Assembly (NCBI RefSeq): GCF_000217995.1
Contig: NC_015676.1
Coordinates: 350,103 to 414,102 of the forward strand
Reading direction: 5' to 3'
Length of the DNA: 64,000 nt
Source: Methanosalsum zhilinae DSM 4017
GTDB lineage: Archaea; Halobacteriota; Methanosarcinia; Methanosarcinales; Methanosarcinaceae
Part shown: piece after piece, positions 1 through 9,676 of the stretch
Numbering within the stretch: the first letter of the stretch is position 1
Layout of the letters: each line of letters opens with the position of its first letter
The notes under the pieces: generated by a model
Database searches by the model: none
What the model was told of the DNA's origin: nothing
What the model saw: only the letters and a program-made list of their open reading frames with translations
Translations under genes and position numbers: made by a program

Positions 1-2
1 AG

Positions 3-281
3 AAAATTGATACTGAAGGTAATCAGGAAACAACACCAGCTGAAAGATTTATCAATGAAGTGGATCAGATACTGGGAGTTGATGTTACAAAAAGAAACAT
101 TTCTTCTGAAATGGAAGGGGAAAAGGTTGAATCTGTAAAAATTCTGGGCCCAGGATCCTATGAATTAAACCTGGATTCTCTTCTAAACAGAAAAGAGATA
201 ATCATGGCCATAAAGGAAGATGGCAGTTATGCACTTCATTTACCGTCTGTGTTCGATGAGAAAAAAAAGAAACAGAAATAA
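3..281 (+). CDS. C-terminal part of an unrecognised protein (cut by window edge)
   Basis: The reading frame is open from the left edge to a TAA at 279-281, giving about 92 residues of a protein whose start lies outside the window. A GTG at 60 could be read as a start, but the frame upstream of it is open and protein-like, so a longer gene is more likely. The fragment is charged, has a Lys-rich tail (EKKKKQK) and shows no membrane segment or Cys motif. I do not recognise the family. The next gene begins 147 bp downstream in the same direction after an AT-rich gap. Confidence 0.55.
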   Translation, partial: KIDTEGNQETTPAERFINEVDQILGVDVTKRNISSEMEGEKVESVKILGPGSYELNLDSLLNRKEIIMAIKEDGSYALHLPSVFDEKKKKQK

Positions 282-428
282 GTATCAATTGACTATTTTT
301 TGACTTTCAGCATGTTATCAGTTATTTTCAGGAATATAAAATTAGGTATTAAAAATTTGAATTTGATTGATGCTATTTATTTTTGAATTATCGCTGTTCT
401 TTGTATAACTCTGGTATGGGCTTTAGTA

Positions 429-1193
429 ATGGTTTCTTCTCTGGATAAAAGATTCTGGGAAATTGATTTTTTAAGGGGATTTGCAGTTTTGATGATGATA
501 CTGTTTCATCTTCTGTATGACCTGAACCATTTTGGAAACTATGATCTCAATCTAAGATCCGGCTTCTGGATGTATTTTGGACGTCTTACAGCAATGATAT
601 TTATATTCCTTGCAGGGGTATCCCTGACACTTAGTTTTTCAAGATCAATTGCAAAAAATAGATCCCAGAGTGAAATCATATTGAGAAATATTAAAAGGGG
701 CCTTAAGATTTTTTCATGGGGAGTGATCATCACTATAATAACTTATATACTTCTCCCTGAAGGTGTGATCTATTTTGGTATCCTGCATTTTATCGGATTT
801 TCAATTATTCTTTCATATCCCTTTTTGAGGCTGGGTTACGCAAACATATTTGCCGGATTTGTCTGTGCTCTGGCAGCTATTCATATAAATGCCATTAACG
901 TGGATAATCTCTGGCTACTATGGCTCGGGATGGCACCACAGGGATTATACTCATTCGATTATTTTCCTCTGCTTCCATGGTTTGGGATTGTCCTATTTGG
1001 GATATTTGCAGGTAACATGCTATACCATGATTATTCCAGAATCGCTGATGTGCCGGATCTTACAGGAAATGGTGCAGTGAGAATGTTCTGTATGATCGGA
1101 CAGCATTCACTTTTAATTTATTTAATACATCAACCTATTCTGATCATATTGCTTTACGTTACCGGGATTGCAGACCCTTCAATTCTTCAATAA
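429..1193 (+). CDS. DUF1624 / heparan-alpha-glucosaminide N-acetyltransferase-like membrane protein
   Basis: A 254-residue integral membrane protein. Its N-terminus (RFWEIDFLRGFAVLMMILFH, residues ~8-27) is the signature of the DUF1624 acyltransferase-like family: Glu/Asp and Arg at the start of the first membrane segment, then a membrane His. About seven hydrophobic segments follow (~18-38, 45-65, 94-112, 117-135, 139-155, 160-200, 225-250). The last has HSLLIYLIHQP, again typical. Family members are presumed to transfer acyl groups across the membrane; the substrate here is unknown. It ends 7 bp from the convergent dinB gene. Confidence 0.8.
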   Translation: MVSSLDKRFWEIDFLRGFAVLMMILFHLLYDLNHFGNYDLNLRSGFWMYFGRLTAMIFIFLAGVSLTLSFSRSIAKNRSQSEIILRNIKRGLKIFSWGVIITIITYILLPEGVIYFGILHFIGFSIILSYPFLRLGYANIFAGFVCALAAIHINAINVDNLWLLWLGMAPQGLYSFDYFPLLPWFGIVLFGIFAGNMLYHDYSRIADVPDLTGNGAVRMFCMIGQHSLLIYLIHQPILIILLYVTGIADPSILQ

Positions 1194-1200
1194 AATATTA

Positions 1201-2286
1201 TCATGCAAAATCAGTTATGAGAGTCTGCTTTTTATCAATCTTCTCCAGTTTGGATATGCCTATTCCCACTAGTCGAAACTTCTCCTGACCTATGAACTCC
1301 TTGATGAGATTTTTTGAATGCTGTTTAATTATATCCATTTCTTCTGCGGGACATTTCAGTGTACTTGATCTTGTATATGTTCTAAAATCACTGAACCGAA
1401 CTTTCAGGGTAATGGTCCTGAATCTAAAATTGTTAATCTTCATTGCTCTGTGAACTTCCTCACAAAGTGACATCAATACAGATTCTACGATTCTGTAGTC
1501 AGCAGTATCTTCTTCAAAGGTATCTTCCTTACTGATAGATTTTGATTCTCTATATTGTTTAATTTCTCCATGATCTACACCATTTGCTATCTGTTTCATG
1601 AAGATTCCACTCTTTCCAAACCTGCTAATCAATGCCTGTACATCATATTCTGCAAGTTGACCTACTCTATAGATATTCATTTCCCGAAGCATTTGCTCGG
1701 TTTTCTTTCCAATTCCTGGAATTTTTGAAACTGGCATAGGAGCAAGAAATTCTTTTACTTTAGCCGGTGGGACGACGGTCAGACCATCGGGCTTATTATA
1801 ATCAGACGCGATTTTTGCAACTTTTTTTCCAGGAGCAATTCCTATAGAACAGGTAAGTCCCTCTGCTCTGAAAATCTCTTTCTTGATCTGTTCTGCAATC
1901 ATGCAAGCATGGTCGTAATCTGTTACCTTTTTTCCCATGTCAAGGTAGGCTTCATCTACGCTGACCTGCTCAAATCTTTCTGCAAATCTCTGAAGTATGA
2001 CCATTATACGATTTGATGTCTTTTTGTAGAGTGCAGAGTTTACAGGCAGATACACAGCATGCGGACATAGACGGTAGGCCTTTGATATGGGCATTGCTGA
2101 ATGTATTCCGTATTTTCTTGCTTCGTAGGAACAGGTGCTTACAACACCTCTACCCGCACCTTTTTTGGGATCGGATCCAATCACAACAGGCAATCCTTTA
2201 AGATCAGGTCTCTGGCTGGTTTCCACTGATGCAAAAAAACTATCCATGTCTATATGAAACTTGATACTGTCAGGAAAAAAGCTCAT
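1201..2286 (-). CDS. dinB: DNA polymerase IV (Y-family translesion polymerase)
   Basis: 361 residues, usual for DinB/Dbh. Palm-domain metal-binding motifs are visible: DMDSFFASVE (residues 13-22) and SVDEAYLD (109-116), with the YEARKYGI motif at ~54-61. A helix-hairpin-helix (KIPGIGKKTEQ) lies in the thumb, followed by the little-finger domain. The enzyme copies past damaged template bases in the cytoplasm without proofreading. It is transcribed leftward and is convergent with the membrane protein gene at 429-1193. Only about 145 bp separate its start from the divergent small membrane protein gene at 2432. Confidence 0.95.
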   Translation of the reverse strand: MSFFPDSIKFHIDMDSFFASVETSQRPDLKGLPVVIGSDPKKGAGRGVVSTCSYEARKYGIHSAMPISKAYRLCPHAVYLPVNSALYKKTSNRIMVILQRFAERFEQVSVDEAYLDMGKKVTDYDHACMIAEQIKKEIFRAEGLTCSIGIAPGKKVAKIASDYNKPDGLTVVPPAKVKEFLAPMPVSKIPGIGKKTEQMLREMNIYRVGQLAEYDVQALISRFGKSGIFMKQIANGVDHGEIKQYRESKSISKEDTFEEDTADYRIVESVLMSLCEEVHRAMKINNFRFRTITLKVRFSDFRTYTRSSTLKCPAEEMDIIKQHSKNLIKEFIGQEKFRLVGIGISKLEKIDKKQTLITDFA

Positions 2287-2431
2287 ATTTACTTTACCTT
2301 TTTGCCGCTTCTTTGATACTACTGGTCAATCTGTTAGAGATCCTTTGAATAATCTGATACATGTGGTTTACTTCATAATCCGATCATTATCGAATGAAAT
2401 ATATATTTTTAGTTTATAGCAGGTTTATTAT

Positions 2432-2743
2432 ATGTATATCTATATTGCATTAGCAGCTTATATGGTAGTTCTCTTTCTGACACTTCGAGATATCCGCATC
2501 TATAAACGCACAGGCTTTCAATCATACCGTAAAGGTGCAATGAAGGGAATTGGGGCATCCTTTATAGTACTGATCGGAGCCATAATTTCTCTTCTCAATC
2601 CCAATATTGGACTTTTACTGGTTCTTATTGGTCTTTTCCTTAATAAGAAAGGAGTCCGTGAAAAGGTCTTTGAGGATGCAAATACACTTGACAGGTTTCT
2701 TGGAAAAACGGATTATAAAAAGGAGAACTGGGACAAGGATTGA
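2432..2743 (+). CDS. Small membrane protein, function unknown
   Basis: 103 residues with an N-terminal hydrophobic segment (~2-20), a basic stretch (RDIRIYKRTGFQSYRKG), then two close hydrophobic segments (~37-54 and 58-70) and a charged C-terminal tail. This predicts three membrane passes with the tail in the cytoplasm. I do not recognise the family. A TATA-like AT-rich stretch (2398-2415) precedes the ATG closely, so the message may be nearly leaderless. Confidence 0.6.
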   Translation: MYIYIALAAYMVVLFLTLRDIRIYKRTGFQSYRKGAMKGIGASFIVLIGAIISLLNPNIGLLLVLIGLFLNKKGVREKVFEDANTLDRFLGKTDYKKENWDKD

Positions 2744-2863
2744 CTATATCAATCCAAAAGTTATAAATGCAAAGTTTCTCATTAACCGTTTGTTAGCTTA
2801 TTATAGTAACAACTATTATATTTTGATAAGATGTAATATGAATCAATACGGAGATACATAACT

Positions 2864-3052
2864 ATGGGAAATATAAGACAATCAAACATTAAGAATATAG
2901 CACGCCTTCTGATTGAAGATCACGCCGATGTGTTTACATCAGACTTTGATGAGAACAAGCACCTTGTGACCAAATACACTACAATTGAGAGCAAGACAAT
3001 CAGAAACAAAGTTGCAGGCTATGTTACCCGAAAGGTAGCAAGAAGCCAGTGA
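2864..3052 (+). CDS. rps17e: 30S ribosomal protein S17e
   Basis: 62 residues, the short archaeal form of eS17. The sequence has the expected [20 protein letters not shown] and [15 protein letters not shown] blocks. It is an RNA-binding component of the small ribosomal subunit with no bacterial counterpart, which supports an archaeal origin. It lies 22 bp ahead of dapA in the same direction, an arrangement compatible with one transcript. A TATA-like TTATAAAT is seen at about 2760-2767. Confidence 0.95.
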   Translation: MGNIRQSNIKNIARLLIEDHADVFTSDFDENKHLVTKYTTIESKTIRNKVAGYVTRKVARSQ

Positions 3053-3074
3053 TTTGATATAAAGAAGGGATAAT

Positions 3075-3950
3075 ATGTTCAAAGGCGTCATGCCAGCACT
3101 TGTAACACCTTTTGATTATGATGGCTCTATAGACCGCGATGGTTACAGAGAAAATGTACGTTATGTAGAAGACGGTGGGGTTACAGGTGTTGTAACATGT
3201 GGAACAACCGGCGAATCAGCAACATTATCTACTGCTGAACATAAGGAACTGATCGACCTGACAGTGGAATGTGCAAATGTCCCGGTAATTGCGGGCACAG
3301 GTTCTAACAATACAGCAGAGGCAGTGGAACTTACAGCATATGCTGAGGATGCCGGAGCAGATGGTTCTCTTCTTATTTCACCTTATTATAACAAACCCAA
3401 TAATCAGGGACTGATCAAGCATTTCACAAAGATATCCGAGTCTGTAAGCTTTCCTCTGATACTTTATAATGTTCCTTCAAGGACAGGCCAGGATATGCCT
3501 CTTGATGTTATACTTGAACTTGCAAAACTGGATAATATTGTCGGGATAAAGGATGCAAGCGGTGATTTTGATAAGATATATCAGATCATTGAAAATACAG
3601 GGGATGAGGATTTCCTGGTCTATTCAGGAGAAGATGCCCTTACATTCCCAATGCTTACAGTTGGTGGTAGTGGTGTGATATCGGTTGCAGCAAATGTGGT
3701 TCCTTCCAGAATGGTCCGAATGTATGATGCTGCAATGAGTAATGATATCGCGACTGCCAGAAAAATACATTATGAAATTTTACCTCTGATACGTGCTCTT
3801 TTCCTGGAAACCAATCCAATTCCGGTAAAAAGAGCGATGGAACTGATCGGAAAGGCAGGGGGAACTCTCAGGCTACCCCTATCATCTCTGAGTCAGGAAA
3901 ATGATCAGATACTGAAAGATTCACTTGAAAACCTGGGTGTTCTTGTATGA
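3075..3950 (+). CDS. dapA: 4-hydroxy-tetrahydrodipicolinate synthase
   Basis: 291 residues, the standard length. It condenses pyruvate with aspartate semialdehyde in lysine biosynthesis. Visible signatures are the TTGES loop at ~44-48, the catalytic tyrosine in LYNVPSRTG (~134-142) and the Schiff-base lysine in GIKDASGD (~159-166). The AAGGGAT ribosome-binding site lies just before ATG. The last codons overlap the start of dapB by 4 bp (ATGA), indicating translational coupling. Confidence 0.96.
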   Translation: MFKGVMPALVTPFDYDGSIDRDGYRENVRYVEDGGVTGVVTCGTTGESATLSTAEHKELIDLTVECANVPVIAGTGSNNTAEAVELTAYAEDAGADGSLLISPYYNKPNNQGLIKHFTKISESVSFPLILYNVPSRTGQDMPLDVILELAKLDNIVGIKDASGDFDKIYQIIENTGDEDFLVYSGEDALTFPMLTVGGSGVISVAANVVPSRMVRMYDAAMSNDIATARKIHYEILPLIRALFLETNPIPVKRAMELIGKAGGTLRLPLSSLSQENDQILKDSLENLGVLV

Positions 3951-4738
3951 TAAAAGTAGCAGTTACCGGAGCTTCCGGAAGAATGGGCGGACTTATCATT
4001 GGAAATATCATAAACTCTGATAATCTGGAATTGTCAGCTGCCTTTGATATCTCGAATATAGGGATGGATGCAGGAGAAGTTGCACATGCTAAGGCACAGG
4101 GAGTTAAGATATCTCCTGCAGAGGATATGAAAGATGTACTTATCAGCTCAGGAACTGATGTGCTGATAGATTTTACAATTGCTGATGCCACATTTGAAAA
4201 TGCTCCCATTGCAGCAGAATGTGGTGTAAACATGGTGATCGGTACTACCGGATTTACCAGTCAACAGAGAGACGTGATTGATGCTTCAATAAGAGATAAT
4301 AATGTGGCTGCTGTCATATCTCCTAATTATGCAGTTGGTGTGAATGTCTTTTTCAGGATCGTTAAAGAGGCTGCAAAATATCTTACAGACTATGATGTGG
4401 AAATAATCGAGGCACATCATAACCAGAAAAAGGATGCACCAAGTGGAACTGCTATGGGGACAGCTGAAGTTATCAATGAGGTCATGAACAATCGGGAATA
4501 TGTTTTTGGAAGACAGGGCCATGCTCCCAGAGGCAAGGAAATAGGAATCCACGCAGTAAGAGGTGGAGATATTGTAGGTGATCATACTGTTCTTTTTGCC
4601 GGAGCAGGTGAGAGGATAGAAATAAAACATCAGGCTCATTCAAGACAGGCGTTTGCAGCAGGTGCAGTAAAGGCTGCAGAATGGGTAAGTTCAGTGAATC
4701 CCGGTATATATGGTATGGATGACATACTTGGGTTCTGA
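3947..4738 (+). CDS. dapB: 4-hydroxy-tetrahydrodipicolinate reductase
   Basis: 263 residues. The N-terminal Rossmann motif VTGASGRMG (residues ~5-13) binds the nicotinamide cofactor. The family signature EAHHNQKKDAPSGTA (~157-171) contains the catalytic His pair and Lys. It reduces the DapA product in lysine biosynthesis in the cytoplasm. It overlaps dapA by four bases. The gene ends 32 bp from the convergent pyrI. Confidence 0.96.
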   Translation: MIKVAVTGASGRMGGLIIGNIINSDNLELSAAFDISNIGMDAGEVAHAKAQGVKISPAEDMKDVLISSGTDVLIDFTIADATFENAPIAAECGVNMVIGTTGFTSQQRDVIDASIRDNNVAAVISPNYAVGVNVFFRIVKEAAKYLTDYDVEIIEAHHNQKKDAPSGTAMGTAEVINEVMNNREYVFGRQGHAPRGKEIGIHAVRGGDIVGDHTVLFAGAGERIEIKHQAHSRQAFAAGAVKAAEWVSSVNPGIYGMDDILGF

Positions 4739-4770
4739 GATCATCTGATTTCAGAACTTATAATATTATT

Positions 4771-5253
4771 TTAGAGCAGATGGTCTGCAATATTTTTTTC
4801 TATGGTTTTTTCACAGTATTTGCATCGCAGCATTATTTTGCCACATTTATTATTCACTTCAAATCTTGAGGTTATTGGCTCATTGCTGTTTGATATGCAG
4901 TTAGGATTAATACACTGTACAAAACCTGTAAGAAAACTTGGTATTTTCACCCTTTTTTTCCGGATGACCTTAAAATCCCGTATAATATTGATCGTAGCAT
5001 CTGGTGCTATCAGGGCTATTTTATCAACTTCCTGGCTCTTGAGCTCGCGTCCTTCGATCTTAACAACATCTTTTCTCTCCTCAGCACCCGGTGCATTGAT
5101 GAGTATGCTGACAATACCTTCGGAAGTTCCCGGTATATTAAGTATTTTCAGTACGTTTAAGGCCTGGCCTGCTGTAATGTGATCAATAACAGTTCCATTC
5201 TCAATAGGATGGACTCTGAGTTCATACTTGCTTTCATTGCTGATTTTATTCAT
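4771..5253 (-). CDS. pyrI: Aspartate carbamoyltransferase regulatory subunit
   Basis: 160 residues. The N-terminal allosteric domain binds nucleotides (KISNESKYELRVHPIENGTVIDH region). The C-terminal zinc domain has four cysteines in the expected C-x4-C...C-x2-C arrangement (CINPNC and CKYC, ~114-145). It assembles with PyrB into the regulated ATCase of pyrimidine biosynthesis. It follows pyrB directly: the pyrB stop codon TGA abuts its ATG with no gap. Confidence 0.96.
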   Translation of the reverse strand: MNKISNESKYELRVHPIENGTVIDHITAGQALNVLKILNIPGTSEGIVSILINAPGAEERKDVVKIEGRELKSQEVDKIALIAPDATINIIRDFKVIRKKRVKIPSFLTGFVQCINPNCISNSNEPITSRFEVNNKCGKIMLRCKYCEKTIEKNIADHLL

Positions 5254-6180
5254 TCACGGTTCCCTCCCCATTACAAGAGACAGCAGAGCCATTCTTACAG
5301 GAACTCCGTAGAAAGATTGCCTGAAATAAGTGGCATGCGGTGTTTCGTCTATCTGCGGGTCAATTTCATTTATTCTGGGTAACGGGTGCATTATTTTAAG
5401 TCCCTCTTTTGCCTCATCAAGAAGCTGTGGAACTATTTTCAGTGATGCTGCCACTTTCTGATATTCGGTTGGATCCGGGAAGCGCTCTTTCTGTATTCGT
5501 GTGGCATACAGTACATCAATGTCAGATATTACTTCCTCCATCGAAGATGTCTGGTAAACATTTATGTCGTGGCTTCTGAGATCTTCTATTATTTCTTCCG
5601 GCATTCGAAGGCTTTCTGGTGATACCAGGGTAATATCTGCACCATAGAGCGAAAGCGCATAGCAGAGTGAATGTGCAGTCCTTCCATACTTGAGATCTCC
5701 TGCAATTGCTATTTTTATTCCCTCCAGATGACTTTCCCTGCGGATTGTATAAAGATCCAGCAGGGTTTGGGTCGGGTGCTGGCCTGCACCGTCTCCGGCA
5801 TTGATCACAGGGACAGATGAATATTCTGCTGCCATACGTGCGGACCCTTCTTTGGGATGTCGCAGAACAATTGCATCTGCATAGCCATCTATTACCCGGA
5901 TAGTATCAGCAAGAGTTTCTCCTTTTGAAATTGAACTTGCTTCTACAGATCCCATATTGAGCACGCTGCCACCTGCCCTGACCATTGCAGATTCGAAGGA
6001 CATCCTGGTTCTGGTACTTGGTTCAAAAAAAAGAAGTGATAATACAAGACCCTGAAGAATATCTGACCTTTCCTTACCCCTTGCCACAGGTTCAAGTTTT
6101 TCGGCAGTATCCAGAATGTGATCGATCATATCACGTGAAAAATCCTTCATTGATATGATGTCCATATTAGTGAATTTCAT
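5254..6180 (-). CDS. pyrB: Aspartate carbamoyltransferase catalytic subunit
   Basis: 308 residues. The carbamoyl-phosphate-binding motif FFEPSTRTR is at residues 51-59. HPTQTLLDLYTI and the C-terminal MHPLPRINEID motif are also present. It catalyses the first committed step of pyrimidine synthesis, carbamoyl phosphate plus aspartate to carbamoyl-aspartate. It forms an operon with pyrI downstream. It is divergent from the hexulose-phosphate synthase fusion across about 170 bp of AT-rich DNA. Confidence 0.97.
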   Translation of the reverse strand: MKFTNMDIISMKDFSRDMIDHILDTAEKLEPVARGKERSDILQGLVLSLLFFEPSTRTRMSFESAMVRAGGSVLNMGSVEASSISKGETLADTIRVIDGYADAIVLRHPKEGSARMAAEYSSVPVINAGDGAGQHPTQTLLDLYTIRRESHLEGIKIAIAGDLKYGRTAHSLCYALSLYGADITLVSPESLRMPEEIIEDLRSHDINVYQTSSMEEVISDIDVLYATRIQKERFPDPTEYQKVAASLKIVPQLLDEAKEGLKIMHPLPRINEIDPQIDETPHATYFRQSFYGVPVRMALLSLVMGREP

Positions 6181-6350
6181 TTAGAGAATGAAAGAATTAC
6201 ATGGAATATAATATTTACTATGGTATATTACAGAATACCTTATATATTATTCCGGCACACTGAAAAAACATTCAGTTACCTATATGATAATGATTTTGAT
6301 GCAGAAGAACATGATCTTGAACTGTACTTAAAATATTCGAAGGTGGTCAT

Positions 6351-7637
6351 ATTAAAAAAATAATCGTTCAGGTGGCACTGGATCTTCTGGAAATCAAACG
6401 CGCGGTCCAGATCGCAAAAGAAGCTGTAGAGGGTGGTGTTGACTGGATCGAAGCCGGTACGCCACTTATCAAAAGTGAAGGTATGAATTCCGTCAGACAG
6501 CTCAAGAATGCTTTCCCAAAGAATGTTATTGTAGCAGATATGAAAACAGTGGATACTGGTGCAATGGAAGTTGAAATGGCAGCAAAGGCAGGTGCAGATG
6601 TTGTTATGCTGCTGGGAAATGCAGATGATTCTACAATAGTTGAATCGATTCGTTCAGCCCGTAAATATGGTGTGAAGGTTATGATCGATCTGATATCTGT
6701 AGATGATCCATTGCGGCGATCTAAAGAAATGGAGTCCCTTGGGGTCGATTACATAAATGTTCATACCGGTATTGATCAGCAGATGATGGGTATTGAACCT
6801 GTATCCATTCTTCAGAATATCTGCAGGGAAGTAAATGTTCCTGTAGCAGTTGCAGGAGGCCTGGATCCCCGGAGTGCAGCCAGAGCTGTAAATGCAGGAG
6901 CTGATATTGTGATTGTTGGAGGGAATATCATTCGTTCTGACAGTGTGACCGAGTCTGCCCGTGCTATCAGGAATAGTGTTGACTCTCCAGCTAATGTCAC
7001 TGAATCTGAAAGATCACGGGATGAGGAAATCCGTGAAATATTAATGGCAGTGTCCACTCCTAATATCTCCGATGCTATGCACAGGAAAGGTGCAATGAAT
7101 AGAATCCACTCTTGTACAGAAGGTCGGAAAATGGTAGGTACCGCGGTTACTGTCAGAACAATGGAAGGTGACTGGGCAAAGACGGTTGAGGCAATTGATA
7201 TGGCAGAAAGTGGTGATGTGATAGTAATATACAGTGGTAGCATTGATACTGCATGCTGGGGAGGGCTTGCGACCATGAGCTGTATCAATAAAGGAGTTGC
7301 CGGTGTTGTGGTTGACGGAGCTGTCAGGGATATTGATGAGATTAAAAAAATGTCACTCCCAGTCTTTGCAGGAAACAATGTACCAAATGCAGGTGACCCC
7401 AAAGGTTTTGGGGAAATTAACAGTGAGATTATTTGTGGAGATCAGACCGTATGTCCGGGAGATTACATAGTGGGTGATGATAATGGTGTTGTTGTTGTGC
7501 CTGGAAAAAGGGCATATGAAATAGCCCGGCGTGCAAAAGAGGTTGAGAAAACTGAAAAAAGACTGTATTCTGAAATACAGAAAGGAGGAACCCTTTCAAA
7601 TATACTTGAACTTGAAAAATGGGAGAAGCACAGATGA
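6351..7637 (+). CDS. 3-hexulose-6-phosphate synthase / RraA-like fusion, probable ATT start
   Basis: The N-terminal ~210 residues are a TIM-barrel hexulose-phosphate synthase ([41 protein letters not shown]). The C-terminal ~210 resemble the RraA/aldolase family ([22 protein letters not shown]). This fusion is known in methanogens and is linked to ribose-phosphate and formaldehyde metabolism. The first standard start, GTG at 6372, would delete strand beta-1. The frame extends back in a family-like way ([11 protein letters not shown]) to ATT at 6351, just after an AGGTGG ribosome-binding site at 6341-6346. The in-frame stop at 6318 excludes any upstream ATG, GTG or TTG. The start is therefore uncertain; the function of the first domain is secure. 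Confidence 0.85.
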   Translation: MKKIIVQVALDLLEIKRAVQIAKEAVEGGVDWIEAGTPLIKSEGMNSVRQLKNAFPKNVIVADMKTVDTGAMEVEMAAKAGADVVMLLGNADDSTIVESIRSARKYGVKVMIDLISVDDPLRRSKEMESLGVDYINVHTGIDQQMMGIEPVSILQNICREVNVPVAVAGGLDPRSAARAVNAGADIVIVGGNIIRSDSVTESARAIRNSVDSPANVTESERSRDEEIREILMAVSTPNISDAMHRKGAMNRIHSCTEGRKMVGTAVTVRTMEGDWAKTVEAIDMAESGDVIVIYSGSIDTACWGGLATMSCINKGVAGVVVDGAVRDIDEIKKMSLPVFAGNNVPNAGDPKGFGEINSEIICGDQTVCPGDYIVGDDNGVVVVPGKRAYEIARRAKEVEKTEKRLYSEIQKGGTLSNILELEKWEKHR

Positions 7638-8395
7638 TTGAGATTCTGAAAGTATTGATATGTATTCCTTTTCTTATATATGCCTGCTATTCTGATATAA
7701 AGACCCGTAGAGTATCCAACAGAGTATGGCCCCTGATGCTTGGTGCAGGGTCAATTTTCATAATACATGATCTGGTGAGATATGGTCTGGACCATCTGAT
7801 TCATCTGGTGTTGTCCTTTGCGTTCATTTTCATTTTTGTATATATTCTGTTCTATCTCAATGCCTTTGGAGGAGCTGATGCAAAGGTCCTGATGGTCATA
7901 TCCCTCATAATCCCTGCATATCCTGTGATAGAACTGGCAGACGCGACACTGCCCATATATGGTGTGCCATTGATCAATCTTTTTGCTTTTGGGGTTTTTA
8001 CCAATTCTATAATTCTTACAGTAGTTGTTCCTCTGGGACTTTTTATTTATAATCTCATCAAACTCCCTCTAAATGAGATTAAAAAAAATCCTTTCTATCT
8101 CTTTATTGGATACATGCATCCAATTTCAGAACTTGGACAACGTCACCTGAAACTGATTGAAGCATATCAGGAGAATAATGATGGTGAAGTGTCTTCAAAG
8201 TTTAGCAGAAGTGGTGTGGATATAGATGACCGGCAATTAAGTACACTTAGATCCTATGCAAAAAAAGGTCTTATTGGTGATAAGGTATGGGTCACACCAG
8301 GCCTGCCATTCATGATCCCTATAACTGCAGGCTTTATTGCAGCCGTTATTTTCGGAGATATTATTTTTCATCTGACACTGAACTATCTTGTATGA
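7634..8395 (+). CDS. A24-family prepilin/preflagellin peptidase
   Basis: 253 residues. The start is taken at ATG 7634, which overlaps the previous stop (ATGA), rather than the in-frame ATG 15 bp upstream. The two aspartates of A24 peptidases are visible: in [12 protein letters not shown] (~15-26) and in the GxGD-equivalent GGADAK (~80-85). Six or more hydrophobic segments are predicted, with a hydrophilic insert at ~140-215. Such membrane proteases cleave class III signal peptides of archaeal pilins or archaellins. No pilin gene is adjacent, so the substrate is unknown. Confidence 0.85.
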   Translation: MIEILKVLICIPFLIYACYSDIKTRRVSNRVWPLMLGAGSIFIIHDLVRYGLDHLIHLVLSFAFIFIFVYILFYLNAFGGADAKVLMVISLIIPAYPVIELADATLPIYGVPLINLFAFGVFTNSIILTVVVPLGLFIYNLIKLPLNEIKKNPFYLFIGYMHPISELGQRHLKLIEAYQENNDGEVSSKFSRSGVDIDDRQLSTLRSYAKKGLIGDKVWVTPGLPFMIPITAGFIAAVIFGDIIFHLTLNYLV

Positions 8396-8444
8396 ACAAT
8401 TTTTAATATAAATTGTCACATATATTTGATGGGAGGAATTAGAT

Positions 8445-8582
8445 TTGACAGACAATGATAACAACAGCTCAGAAACAGATACAGGACCTAAGAAAAGGGT
8501 AACAAAAGCCAAAATTGATCCTATCAAGGCAGGAGACAGGCGTGGGGGTAAGAAAAAGGGACTGCTGGATACATGTGAATAA
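8445..8582 (+). CDS. Small basic protein (45 aa), TTG start
   Basis: A short frame beginning with TTG at 8445, placed 9 bases after a GGGAGG ribosome-binding site (8431-8436). It encodes 45 residues: an acidic Asn/Ser-rich N-terminus, then a Lys/Arg/Gly-rich half (PKKRVTKAKID, DRRGGKKKG) and a single Cys near the end. No family is recognised. The good ribosome-binding site and the terminator-like hairpin immediately after it support a real gene. Composition suggests nucleic-acid or ribosome contact, which is inference only. Confidence 0.5.
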   Translation: MTDNDNNSSETDTGPKKRVTKAKIDPIKAGDRRGGKKKGLLDTCE

Positions 8583-8607
8583 AGCAGATATACAAATGCT
8601 TACAGGG

Positions 8608-8657
8608 GTGTGATGAGGTATGCTCTTTTGAGCTTTCACACACTCTAATCTTTTTTT
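8608..8657 (+). terminator. Hairpin plus T-run after the small basic protein gene
   Basis: GTGTGA at 8608-8613 pairs with TCACAC at 8636-8641 around a 22-base loop, followed by a run of seven T at 8651-8657. It lies between the 45-residue gene and guaAb, so it probably ends the upstream transcript. Confidence 0.45.
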
Positions 8658-8761
8658 AATAAATATGTTTTTCATTTTAGTTGCCAGCACTATGAAGTAT
8701 AAACCTTATGTATAATAAATAACATCTGGTAATCATCACCGATCAGCTGGAGTTTTTTGCA

Positions 8762-9676
8762 ATGGTTAAAGTAGATACGTTTATTCCAAAAAGTATTGAG
8801 TACATTAAAAGGGAATGTACTGGGCGGGCTATTATTGCCCTGTCAGGAGGTGTTGACAGCTCAGTGTGTGCAGTACTGGCATACAGGGCAATTGGAGATA
8901 ATCTGATACCAATATATATTGATACAGGTCTTATGAGAAAAGGTGAAACTGAGAGGATAAAAAATACTTTTCTTGACATGAATTTGCAGATAATTGACGC
9001 AAAGGACAGATTTTTTGCAGCACTTAAAGGAGTTGACGATCCGGAAGAAAAAAGGAAGGCAGTTGGTGAAACCTTTATCCGGGTTTTTGAAGAGGAGGCA
9101 AAGGAACTGGATGCTGATACTCTTATTCAGGGTACTATCTATCCTGACAGAATTGAATCAGAAGGAGGTATTAAGTCACATCATAATGTTGGAGGCTTGC
9201 CCTCGAGGATCAGCTTCAAGTCTATTGTGGAGCCCATAGATGATCTTTATAAAGATGAGGTACGCGAAGTTGCCAGAGCCCTAGATCTGCCAGAGGAAAT
9301 ATGTGATAAAATGCCTTTCCCGGGACCTGGACTTGCAGTGAGGGTGCTGGGTGAGGTTACAGAAGAAAAAATTGAGGTTGTAAGAGAAGCAAATGCTATA
9401 GTTGAGGAAGAACTGGTTGAAAGCTATCATCCATGGCAGACCTTTGCAGCGGTTCTTGGTAAGGGTACCGGAGTTAAAGGTGATCAGAGAGTGCATGGAT
9501 GGATAGTTGCAGTGCGTGCTGTGGGATCAAGGGACGGAATGACCGCTGAATCTCTTGAACTGCCCTGGTCGGTTCTGAAAAAAATAGAGGCACGCATATC
9601 AGGATCTATACCTTCTGTTGTGAGAGTTGTATATGATCTGTCGCCTAAGCCTCCTGCTACAATCGAGTTTGAATAA
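8762..9676 (+). CDS. guaAB: GMP synthase subunit B (ATP pyrophosphatase)
   Basis: 304 residues, corresponding to the synthetase half of bacterial GuaA. The PP-loop LSGGVDSS is at ~28-35. The GMP synthetase C-terminal dimerisation domain ends in [11 protein letters not shown], the family's usual terminus. It aminates XMP to GMP with ammonia supplied by a separate glutaminase subunit, which is not in this window. That split-subunit arrangement is archaeal. The stop codon abuts the ATG of the next gene. Confidence 0.95.
   Translation: MVKVDTFIPKSIEYIKRECTGRAIIALSGGVDSSVCAVLAYRAIGDNLIPIYIDTGLMRKGETERIKNTFLDMNLQIIDAKDRFFAALKGVDDPEEKRKAVGETFIRVFEEEAKELDADTLIQGTIYPDRIESEGGIKSHHNVGGLPSRISFKSIVEPIDDLYKDEVREVARALDLPEEICDKMPFPGPGLAVRVLGEVTEEKIEVVREANAIVEEELVESYHPWQTFAAVLGKGTGVKGDQRVHGWIVAVRAVGSRDGMTAESLELPWSVLKKIEARISGSIPSVVRVVYDLSPKPPATIEFE

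Noticed and set aside
3868-4233. Leftward 121-codon frame across dapA/dapB
   Set aside because: It lies opposite two well-supported genes and shows no family features. It is a shadow frame.
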